Assembly (NCBI GenBank): GCA_963814985.1
Contig: CAWFFV010000085.1
Location: 1 to 13,141, forward strand
Length of the DNA: 13,141 bases
Source: CAWFFV01 sp963814985
GTDB taxonomy: Bacteria; Chloroflexota; Ktedonobacteria; Ktedonobacterales; Ktedonobacteraceae
Reading direction: 5' to 3'
Part shown: positions 1 through 5,598 of the stretch, in pieces
How positions within the stretch are numbered: position 1 is the stretch's first letter
Layout of the letters: every line of letters starts with the position of its first letter
The notes under the pieces: generated by a model
Database searches by the model: none
What the model was told of the DNA's origin: nothing
What the model saw: the letters and a program-made list of their open reading frames with translations, nothing else
Position numbers and translations under genes: made by a program

Positions 1-20
1 AAGTTCGGGATGACTCATTA
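1..20. repeat. Right end of an inverted-repeat element, cut by the window edge
   Basis: The first 18 bases (AAGTTCGGGATGACTCAT) match the right end of the element at 5333-5596, where the same string occurs with one change (AAGTTCGGGATGTCTCAT at 5577-5594). They also match the reverse complement of that element's left end (GGGATGACTCAT is exact). The expected terminal GCC is missing here, and TA follows directly. This is therefore probably the worn end of a second copy lying mostly outside the window. Confidence 0.6.
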
Positions 21-97
21 AGAGCGAGCCACCTGCGGTGGCGAGGGTACCTGAATAGTTATCGGGGGACACCCCAAAAAGACACTGCGTTTACAAT

Positions 98-138
98 GAG
101 AAGGCGACAACAAAATTTCTCTGTGTGATCGCCTTCTT
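98..138 (+). terminator. Possible terminator hairpin
   Basis: GAAGGCGA (100-107) pairs with TCGCCTTC (129-136), extended by one A-T and one G-T pair, around a 21-nt loop. The 3' side runs into a pyrimidine-rich TCTTCTTAT tail. There is no true U-run and the loop is large, so this is a weak call. It would end transcription entering from the left edge. Confidence 0.35.
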
Positions 139-468
139 CTTATACAAGGTCGTTAAATGCTGCTTCGTATCCGTGTGATATACTCTTATGAGTGAAACCT
201 GGCTGTGCTGAATACCATGCGAATACTTGGTGTTGAGAAGTTTCCAAGGCTTTTTGATAAGTATGCGGCATAAGTTAACAAGCAGGCATTAGGGTGGGGA
301 TATGAAGTTTCACGTGGAGGCCACGCACAGAGTAGCAACACTCATTTATTCAATATGTTTCTCACGTTGAATGACTTGTGCTTACTTCTTCCCTGCTAAC
401 ACCAAAACAAACGATGAGGACTACTCAATCATGATGAAACTAGATGGAGCAATATCGCCAAGAACACG

Positions 469-1821
469 CTGTTCGTCCTGCTCTGTTTCGAGGGGCCAGA
501 TGTCTACTCCACTGCCGGTGGTTTGGGGACACGCGTCTCAGAACTAAGTGAGGCCCTGGCCGTCCAAGGATACACCACACACCTTATTTTTATCGGGGAC
601 CCTTATAAGCCATCAACGGAACTACGTGTGGATGATCGCCTGATACTGAAACGTTGGTCACAATGGGTGAGCAAATACTACACTCATGGTGTCTATGATG
701 GCGAGGAACAGAAGCTGTATGATTATAATGAAAGTGTCCCATATCACATTTATAGTGAAATAGTGCGGCCAGCCGTACGCGAGGGCAAGACGGTCGTTAT
801 TATGGGCGAAGACTGGCATACAGTAGAAACTATATGCCGTATCTCAGATTTATTGCACTGGTTTGGGGTGCGTCAGAAAGTTTTACTGCTATGGAATTTG
901 AATAGCTTAATGTCACTCCATCGCGTCAACTGGTCACGTCTCAACTTCGTAGCAACACTCTGTACTGTCAGTAAATACATGAAGCACAAGATGTGGAGCC
1001 TGGGTGTCAATCCTCTGGTGATCCCTAATGGCATTCCTACACGTCACCTGATTCCTGCTGATGAAGCAGCAGTGGAACGCTTACGTGCTATTGTTCGGCA
1101 TGATGATCCACATCGGTTCTTCCTCTTCAAAATTGGTCGCTTTGATCCAGATAAGCGCTGGATGATGGCGATCGAGGCGGTAGCTCGCCTGAAACACAGT
1201 GGCCACCCTGTTACGCTCCTTGTACGCGGTGGAATTGAACCGCACGGAGCAGACGTTTTTCAACATGCCTATAACCTTGGCCTGAGTATCCGAGATGTTG
1301 TGGCGCAACGGCCTAACCTGACGCAATGTCTGGATGCCATAGAGCAGGCAGGCCCGGCCGATATCTACAACCTGCGCTTCTTCCTTCCCGAAGAATTTGT
1401 ACGCACGGCCTATGCTGCTGCTGATGCGACGCTGGCAAATAGTGGACACGAGCCTTTTGGGCTGGTTGCTCTGGAAGTCATGGCCGCACAAGGCATCGCC
1501 ATAACAGGCTGCACCGGGGAAGACTATGCTGTCTCGTTTGAAAATACCATTGTCACAGAAACCGATGATCCCGATGAGATTGTTGGATATCTGCTCCACC
1601 TGCGTCGCCATCCAGAGGAGCAGGAGCGCATCCGCCAAAATGGCTATCTTGCTGCCAAACAGTTCTTGTGGGATCGTGTGATCGAAAATCTTGTAGGGAA
1701 ATTAGAGTTTCTGGCTCGCAAACAGCATATCAACCTGCCATCCCAGGCTCTGGTCGATGCGCTGAAAGAGGCATCTGAACTCGGACAAACCGCGCATGAA
1801 GAACCTAGCAGCATAGTTTGA
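469..1821 (+). CDS. GT4-type (GT-B fold) glycosyltransferase, start codon problematic
   Basis: This is a retaining glycosyltransferase of the glycogen-synthase/GT4 type, which transfers a sugar from a nucleotide-sugar donor. Numbering is from position 469. The N-terminal GT-B lobe opens with LFVLLCFEGPD followed by the GGLGTRVSELSEAL loop. The C-terminal lobe has IPNG (185-188), KIGRFDPDKR (from 221) and the donor-binding EX7E motif HEPFGLVALE with Glu328 and Glu336. The donor sugar and acceptor cannot be read from sequence. The N-terminus is odd: this frame is open only from 418 and has no ATG, GTG or TTG before TTG 523, which lies inside the GGLG loop. Homology clearly begins further upstream. 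The natural start is probably ATG 431, which has a GAGGA site 10 nt upstream but lies in another frame, so at least one indel is likely between 431 and 469. The coordinate 469 is a CTG in frame and marks only where the fold begins. The gene is followed 13 bp later by a GH57 gene, which suggests a shared alpha-glucan pathway. Confidence 0.8.
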   Translation: MFVLLCFEGPDVYSTAGGLGTRVSELSEALAVQGYTTHLIFIGDPYKPSTELRVDDRLILKRWSQWVSKYYTHGVYDGEEQKLYDYNESVPYHIYSEIVRPAVREGKTVVIMGEDWHTVETICRISDLLHWFGVRQKVLLLWNLNSLMSLHRVNWSRLNFVATLCTVSKYMKHKMWSLGVNPLVIPNGIPTRHLIPADEAAVERLRAIVRHDDPHRFFLFKIGRFDPDKRWMMAIEAVARLKHSGHPVTLLVRGGIEPHGADVFQHAYNLGLSIRDVVAQRPNLTQCLDAIEQAGPADIYNLRFFLPEEFVRTAYAAADATLANSGHEPFGLVALEVMAAQGIAITGCTGEDYAVSFENTIVTETDDPDEIVGYLLHLRRHPEEQERIRQNGYLAAKQFLWDRVIENLVGKLEFLARKQHINLPSQALVDALKEASELGQTAHEEPSSIV

Positions 1822-1834
1822 GAGGATAGAGAGT

Positions 1835-3227
1835 ATGGTTGCAGATCTGGCAATCTATACCGTGGTACATCAACCGCGCCGCTTAAAATTGCCGGCACAG
1901 CCGATCCCACGTGGAGCCTCGGTTGAAGATATTACTCACTGTCTGTTTGATGAACGTATGAATGAGCACTACTTTAGAAAAGTAGCGCAGTATAGTTATT
2001 ATCCAGCTGCACGCATGTTTTTAGATCTGGTGCGGCAAGGAATGCAACTTTCGATCGGTTTCTCTCTCTCTTTTCTCCGCCAGGCCGCTGCCTGGGATAC
2101 GGATTTGCTGGATCTCTTTCGTGAGCTGGTAGCTGAGAAGAATGTAGAGCTTATCGGAGTCGAACCCTATCATAGTTTTCTTTTTCTTCTTGACCTACCG
2201 GCCTTTATCTTGCGTATGCAGAAAATGGCAAACGAATTAGAGCGTCTTTTTGGGAAGCGTCCGGTCGTAACCGATACCACTGAGATGTGTATGTCTGCGA
2301 CTCTTTATGATGCATTGGATACGGCGGGGTTTCGTGGTATCGTCATGGATGGGCGTCCCTGGGTGATGGATTGGCGCGAGAGTACTCATCTCTACTATTA
2401 TCGCGAAGATACCCCTTATGCTCTTCCAATTAAAGCAGGGACTCGCACTAGACGAACAGGACGTAAGCCGATTACTGAACTGGGGCATAACAACAGTCCC
2501 TATTTGCTCACCCGTCATATGCCATTGAGTGATGACGTTGGCTATCGTTTCTCCAATCAGGGCTGGTCGGGTTACCCGCTCTATGCAGACACCTACGCCA
2601 ATTGGGTTGCTGACACCTGGGGCGATCTGTTATTTCTCGGTTGGGATTTTGAGACCTTTGGTGAACACCACCCGTCAGGACAGTGGTATTTTTGAGTTTA
2701 TGCATGCTCTTCCCAACGAGCTTACTCGTCGTGGAGTAAGTACTTATACGGCCAGTGCCATTATCGAACGCCATCGTACACAAGCTCACAATCTGCCACT
2801 CCCAGTGTTCCCAACGACATGGGCTGGTAGTGGTGGTATGGAGTTTTTCCTGGGCAATAGCGCACAGCAGACGATCCTGCAACTGATGGGTCACGTCTAT
2901 GGCATGGCAAAGCTCACCGAACATCCTGATTTAATCGACCTTGCCATGTGGCTCTCGCAATCCGATAACCTGCACCTGATCCAATGGTATGGGCGAAGTG
3001 GCCCTGAGGCTGAGGTTTCTGCCTATTTTACACCAAAGGAGTGGTGGGAACTGGGAGCCAATGGGGTTATTCACGAACAGCAGCAAGTCTATTTAAATGC
3101 ATTACTTGCAATGGAACCTTACTTACCCGCACGCCTGTTACGCCAGACGAAGCGCAGACAGGTAAATCGTAAGGCAGCTCTACACAAACAGGAGTTAGAG
3201 TTGAGCCAGATGGCCCGAAGAGGCTAG
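1835..3227 (+). pseudogene. Glycoside hydrolase family 57 (alpha-amylase-like), frameshifted
   Basis: This is a GH57 retaining alpha-glucan hydrolase or transferase of about 464 residues if the frame is restored. Signature regions are HQP at residues 12-14, VELIGVEPYHS (104-114), TTEMC with Glu150 in the usual nucleophile position, and WDFETFGEHH (270-279) with Asp271 in the usual acid/base position. Immediately after this last motif the frame breaks. The upstream frame ends at TGA 2693-2695, while the family-like continuation DSGIFEFMHALPNEL lies in another frame and runs on to the TAG at 3225-3227. Seven bases (CCGTCAG) separate the end of GEHH from DSGIF, where six or nine would keep frame, so one base was gained or two were lost near 2672-2678. 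No slippery heptamer is visible. It follows the glycosyltransferase by 13 bp with GAGAGGATAGAGAGT before ATG, so the two are co-transcribed. Alternatives are a sequencing indel or a true pseudogene. If translated as read, the truncated protein keeps both catalytic residues but loses its C-terminal third. Confidence 0.8.
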
Positions 3228-3340
3228 TTTGCAGGTGGTCTGCAAACATAATGTTGCCGGTGGTGGGGGTTGCACCGCAACCCCCACCACCGGCAACATT
3301 ATGTTTGCGAAGTGCCAAAGGCGCTGAGAAAGCAAAAAAA
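3227..3340 (+). repeat. Palindromic interspersed repeat, copy 1
   Basis: A short hairpin (GTTTGCAG-GTGGT-CTGCAAAC) runs into a 32-bp perfect inverted repeat with a 3-nt loop: left arm about 3242-3273, right arm about 3277-3308. The core is GGTGGTGGGGGTTGC/GCAACCCCCACCACC. It is followed by TTGCGAAG, then a small stem GTGCC-AAA-GGCGC, then GCTGAGAAA and an A-run. A homologous copy in the opposite orientation ends the window. The location just after the GH57 stop means the hairpin could also act as a terminator or mRNA-stabilising structure for that operon. Confidence 0.8.
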
Positions 3341-3432
3341 GGCAGAGTAAAAAAGGATTTGCCACAAGAAATACCTCATGGTTAAGATAGCAAAACACTT
3401 CTATTACTTTTCACCCCTTTATCCGCAAAAAG

Positions 3433-3469
3433 TTGACTCATCCTGGTCTATTTAGATAGACTCTATAAT
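3433..3469 (+). promoter_or_regulatory. Promoter of the lytic transglycosylase gene with operator-like dyad
   Basis: TTGACT (3433-3438) is followed after 18 nt by TAGACT (3457-3462), and a perfect TATAAT sits just beyond at 3464-3469. A dyad, GTCTAT-TTAG-ATAGAC (3446-3461), covers the spacer and the first -10 candidate, where a repressor would block polymerase. The start codon at 3500 is preceded by GACGAGG. The promoter is plausible from matches and position alone. The dyad is short and could be chance. Confidence 0.45.
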
Positions 3470-3499
3470 AATATAGTAGATTTAGTGACGAGGTAGGCC

Positions 3500-4477
3500 A
3501 TGCCACATTCCAACTATCTTCCGCCTTTCCCGGATGATGATGCAAAATGGACAGAGAACCGTTTTTCGGATGCTGCCCCTTTTTCTTCACCGTTTGCTCC
3601 TTCCGCATCGGCGAATGCCTTCTTCGAGCCGCGTCAGGTTAACAAATCTGAGCAGTTTACGCCAATTCCACAAAATAAGCGGGCGTTGTCAACAGAACCT
3701 CTTTCAAATGTTGCCGGACCAATTCACGATATAGCGACCACTCAATCACTAGTTTCCGCTTTGCAGTCTACGATGACCACAAAACAGACACAGAAGCGTC
3801 CCGTGGTCATTCCTGGTGTAAAGAAACGTGAACAGACAACAAGCAGGTCAAAAACCCCGGCACGGCGTATGCGCCTTCGTGTGCGCTACGGTTTCGTGAT
3901 TAGTATTCTCCTATTGGTCCTGGTGACCACATTGCTGTCTCTGGCTCCTCTGGGTGGTGGACAGGGTAACTTCTCATTCTTCACTAGCGTTATGGAATGG
4001 GTGGGTGTACAACAACAAAATCAGGCCATTGCTGGACATATGACCGGCAATCCAGTCGTAAATGCTGCCCTGTCTAACCTCAATTTGCCGAGGAGCCAAT
4101 ATATTGGAATTGCCCGACAAGATGCCGTAGATGCCGGCATCTCACCGGACTATTTTGTCCGGCAGATCTACCAGGAGAGCAGCTTCAATCCGAACGCAGT
4201 TTCACCGGCGGGAGCAGTCGGGATTGCCCAGTTCTTACCCAGTACGGCTGCTGGACTGGGAATTAATCCCTGGGATCCGATCTCTGCACTCAAAGGGGCT
4301 GCACGTCTGATGGCGAACTCTGCACGCATATATGGTGGAGACTACGCCAAAGCTCTCGCAGCTTACAATGCTGGGGGGGGAACAGTAGACTACGCAGTTC
4401 GGGTCGGTGGAGCCAACTGGCTGAATTATCTGCCAGCTGAGACAAGAAACTATATCCGCATAATTATGGGAATTTAA
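3500..4477 (+). CDS. Membrane-anchored lytic transglycosylase (SLT domain)
   Basis: This is a peptidoglycan lytic transglycosylase of 325 residues, acting outside the membrane to cleave the MurNAc-GlcNAc bond with formation of 1,6-anhydroMurNAc. Residues 1-128 form a polar, Pro/Ser/Gln-rich segment ending in a basic patch (ARRMRLRVRYG). Residues 131-150 (FVISILLLVLVTTLLSLAP) form one membrane helix, giving an N-in topology. The SLT domain spans about 203-325. The catalytic Glu226 sits in YQESSFNPNAVS, followed by GAVGIAQFLPSTA (238-250) and the AYNAG motif (288-292). All hallmark blocks are present, so the enzyme should be active. The long cytoplasmic arm is not typical of simple SLT enzymes and may interact with cytoplasmic partners. 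The gene stands alone, with its own promoter upstream and a strong terminator downstream. ATG 3500 follows a GAGG site at a normal distance. Confidence 0.9.
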   Translation: MPHSNYLPPFPDDDAKWTENRFSDAAPFSSPFAPSASANAFFEPRQVNKSEQFTPIPQNKRALSTEPLSNVAGPIHDIATTQSLVSALQSTMTTKQTQKRPVVIPGVKKREQTTSRSKTPARRMRLRVRYGFVISILLLVLVTTLLSLAPLGGGQGNFSFFTSVMEWVGVQQQNQAIAGHMTGNPVVNAALSNLNLPRSQYIGIARQDAVDAGISPDYFVRQIYQESSFNPNAVSPAGAVGIAQFLPSTAAGLGINPWDPISALKGAARLMANSARIYGGDYAKALAAYNAGGGTVDYAVRVGGANWLNYLPAETRNYIRIIMGI

Positions 4478-4486
4478 CGAGAAAAT

Positions 4487-4536
4487 AAACTAGCAAGCAG
4501 CCACGCCTGGTATCTAGCGTGGCTTCTTGCTAGTTT
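4487..4536 (+). terminator. Strong rho-independent-like terminator
   Basis: AAACTAGCAAG and AGCCACGC form the left arm, and GCGTGGCT and CTTGCTAGTTT form the right arm. This is a stem of about 19 bp with one internal C/T mismatch and a loop CTGGTATCTA. It starts 9 nt after the transglycosylase stop codon and ends in a short T-run. The flanking A-run means it could also work on the minus strand. Confidence 0.85.
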
Positions 4537-4800
4537 CTCATTGACTGAAGAGTTTCAAAAATTTTGTCCAGGTCACAAATAGCAGAAGTATGGGAACTTT
4601 TCTCTCGGGAGGGACGTCTTGATGGTAAAGGTTCTACGTCCCACGGGGAGAAGAGAACCCCGAGGTATCGCGTCCTCCTGGGCTGGCCATCATCGGTGAA
4701 CTGAATTGGTAGACACGATATCTCTCTTGTTTCAAGGATGGGAGAGCCATATTGGATGGTGTATGCTGTTCGTGAAGGCTAGTAAAAAGGAGATCATGTA
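4537..4800 (+). other. Long structured leader before the small lipoprotein gene
   Basis: No gene is seen here. 4600-4680 has several complementary segments that fit a pseudoknot plus an alternative helix (a separate entry covers these). 4693-4780 contains a tRNA-Leu-like D-arm string with no working cloverleaf. AAAAAGGAG at 4784-4792 is the ribosome-binding site for ATG 4801. An ATG at 4796 is followed at once by TAA (ATGTAATG), so a ribosome starting there would stop immediately and overlap the real start. No strong -35/-10 pair was found. Confidence 0.45.
4600..4680 (+). promoter_or_regulatory. Candidate structured RNA (pseudoknot with competing helix)
   Basis: Pairings seen by eye: P0 CTCGG (4604-4608) with CCGAG (4660-4664); P1 GGGACGT (4611-4617) with ACGTCCC (4636-4642); P2 GGTTCT (4630-4635) with AGAACC (4654-4659). 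P2 uses the 3' end of the P1 loop and downstream bases, giving an H-type pseudoknot that P0 closes. Further downstream CGTCCTCC (4671-4678) can pair with GGAGG-GACG (4608-4616, one bulged G), which would break P1. That is the arrangement expected of a switch. I do not recognise a known riboswitch or ribozyme class. It could be fortuitous. Confidence 0.3.
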
Positions 4801-5316
4801 ATGAATACTGCTTTTTTCCTACGGCGACAATTGCTCTTGTACTCTGCTCTACTTACTCTCGCACTGGTTTTTGTACTCACAGCTTGTGGTTCAAACACAA
4901 GTACAGGTGCAACAAGTTCTTCCAGTCCATCATCTACCTCAACTCCTGTGGGGATTTACGATACTGCCACTGGATGTCCCAGTAATACGGTGGTGACGAC
5001 TGCACCAGCCAGGGCAAATGTAATCGTAGTGCCTGCTCAGGTCAATACAACGATTACTGCGCACAATGGTGATGTGATTGAGATCCGTTTACCCTTTGGT
5101 CACAGGTGGAACGGACCAGGCGTTTCTCAAGGTGTGCTGGAACTTCAGATGCCTTACGGCTATGCTTCGCAAAGCGATAGCGCCTGTATATGGCGTTTTG
5201 TTGCCAAAGGTATTGGTACAACCAAACTGAACTTCTCCAATCAGGCTCTCTGTAAAAAGGGGCAGATGTGCCCAATGTATATTGCTCTGTTTCCCTTCAC
5301 TATTGAGGTAAAATAG
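4801..5316 (+). CDS. Small secreted lipoprotein, possibly chagasin-like (inhibitor I42) fold
   Basis: This is a 171-residue exported lipoprotein of unknown function. Residues 1-28 are a signal peptide with two Arg followed by a long hydrophobic run ending in LTAC, and Cys29 is the lipidated residue. Residues 30-50 are a Ser/Thr linker. The remainder is a beta-rich domain. Its last part (GDVIEIRLPFGHRW, then WRFVAKGIGTTKLNFSN, then FPFTIEVK) has the order of strands seen in chagasin-type cysteine-protease inhibitors: a GD-V-I-L strand, a W-F-A-G-T-L strand, and a terminal F-V strand. The typical NPTTGY loop is not present, so an inhibitor role is inference only. Extra cysteines (CIW, ALCKKGQMC, plus one near residue 59) could form disulfides. 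ATG 4801 is chosen because AGGAG lies 8 nt upstream, whereas the ATG at 4796 reads straight into a stop. Confidence 0.8.
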   Translation: MNTAFFLRRQLLLYSALLTLALVFVLTACGSNTSTGATSSSSPSSTSTPVGIYDTATGCPSNTVVTTAPARANVIVVPAQVNTTITAHNGDVIEIRLPFGHRWNGPGVSQGVLELQMPYGYASQSDSACIWRFVAKGIGTTKLNFSNQALCKKGQMCPMYIALFPFTIEVK

Positions 5317-5327
5317 GGGAAAATCCC
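5312..5327. terminator. Short bidirectional hairpin after the lipoprotein gene
   Basis: AGGGGA-AAA-TCCCCT begins at the stop codon of the lipoprotein gene. The minus-strand version is followed by ATTTTA, so it would suit a terminator for the convergent propeller gene better than for the plus-strand gene. The stem is only 6 bp. Confidence 0.35.
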
Positions 5328-5330
5328 CTG

Positions 5331-5598
5331 TAGGCATGAGTCATCCCAAATTTTTCGAACATGCGTTCTGTTCCCTTCAAACCGCTTGAGAAGCGGGATT
5401 GCAAAGGGCAGCCGCCCTTTGCCGGGGTTGCAGGGGCGTCCCCTGCTTCTTTCTCTCTCCTCTCGCGCCGCCTGCGGCGGCGCACAAAAGAAGAAAAAGG
5501 AGTTTTTCGGGGACACCCCGAACCCCGGCAGGGGGCAGTGCCCCCTGCACCCCATTTTTGGAACTTTTGGTCGGAAAGTTCGGGATGTCTCATGCCTA
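5331..5598. mobile_element. MITE-like element: 264 bp, inverted ends, TA-flanked, six hairpins
   Basis: The ends are inverted copies: GGCATGAGTCATCCCAAA from 5333 on the left, and the complement of GGCATGAGACATCCCGAA ending at 5596 on the right. TA lies directly outside each end (5331-5332 and 5597-5598), as expected for insertion at TA by IS630/Tc1-type transposases. The interior has no plausible gene but six hairpins in series: 5382-5396, 5401-5422, 5430-5446, 5465-5483, 5506-5522 and 5528-5548, with stems of 6 to 9 bp and tiny loops. Open frames through it on both strands are low-complexity Arg/Pro/Ala shadows. A second copy's end is at the window start. It separates two convergent genes and supplies part of the stop codon of the minus-strand gene. 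A REP-like structured repeat is the alternative label. Confidence 0.65.

Larger units (their letters stand above)
1..468. other. Non-coding stretch upstream of the glycosyltransferase
   Basis: No convincing gene is seen. After the repeat end (1-20) there are two small dyads: GCCACC-TGC-GGTGGC near 28-42, and GGGG-ACA-CCCC near 65-75. The second matches a hairpin inside the 5333-5596 element. A longer hairpin follows at 98-138. An extended -10-like box (TGaTATACT, 176-184) is the best promoter candidate, with no good -35 box. A 22-codon frame starting at 302 behind a purine-rich stretch could be a leader peptide, but nothing else supports it. A GAGGA ribosome-binding site at 416-420 sits 10 nt before ATG 431. 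Confidence 0.5.

Noticed and set aside
302..370. 22-codon leader peptide before the glycosyltransferase
   Set aside because: It has a purine-rich upstream stretch but no Arg, Trp or Leu codon run and no paired attenuator structure, so it is too weak to list as a gene.
1081..1638. Minus-strand frame of 185 codons inside the glycosyltransferase
   Set aside because: It is antisense to a clearly recognised GT4 domain. No motif or start signal supports it.
2660..2690. Programmed ribosomal frameshift in GH57
   Set aside because: No X-XXY-YYZ heptamer, internal Shine-Dalgarno sequence or stable downstream hairpin is visible at the junction.
2508..2924. Minus-strand frame of 138 codons within GH57
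   Set aside because: It is antisense to the GH57 coding region. It spans the frameshift only by chance.
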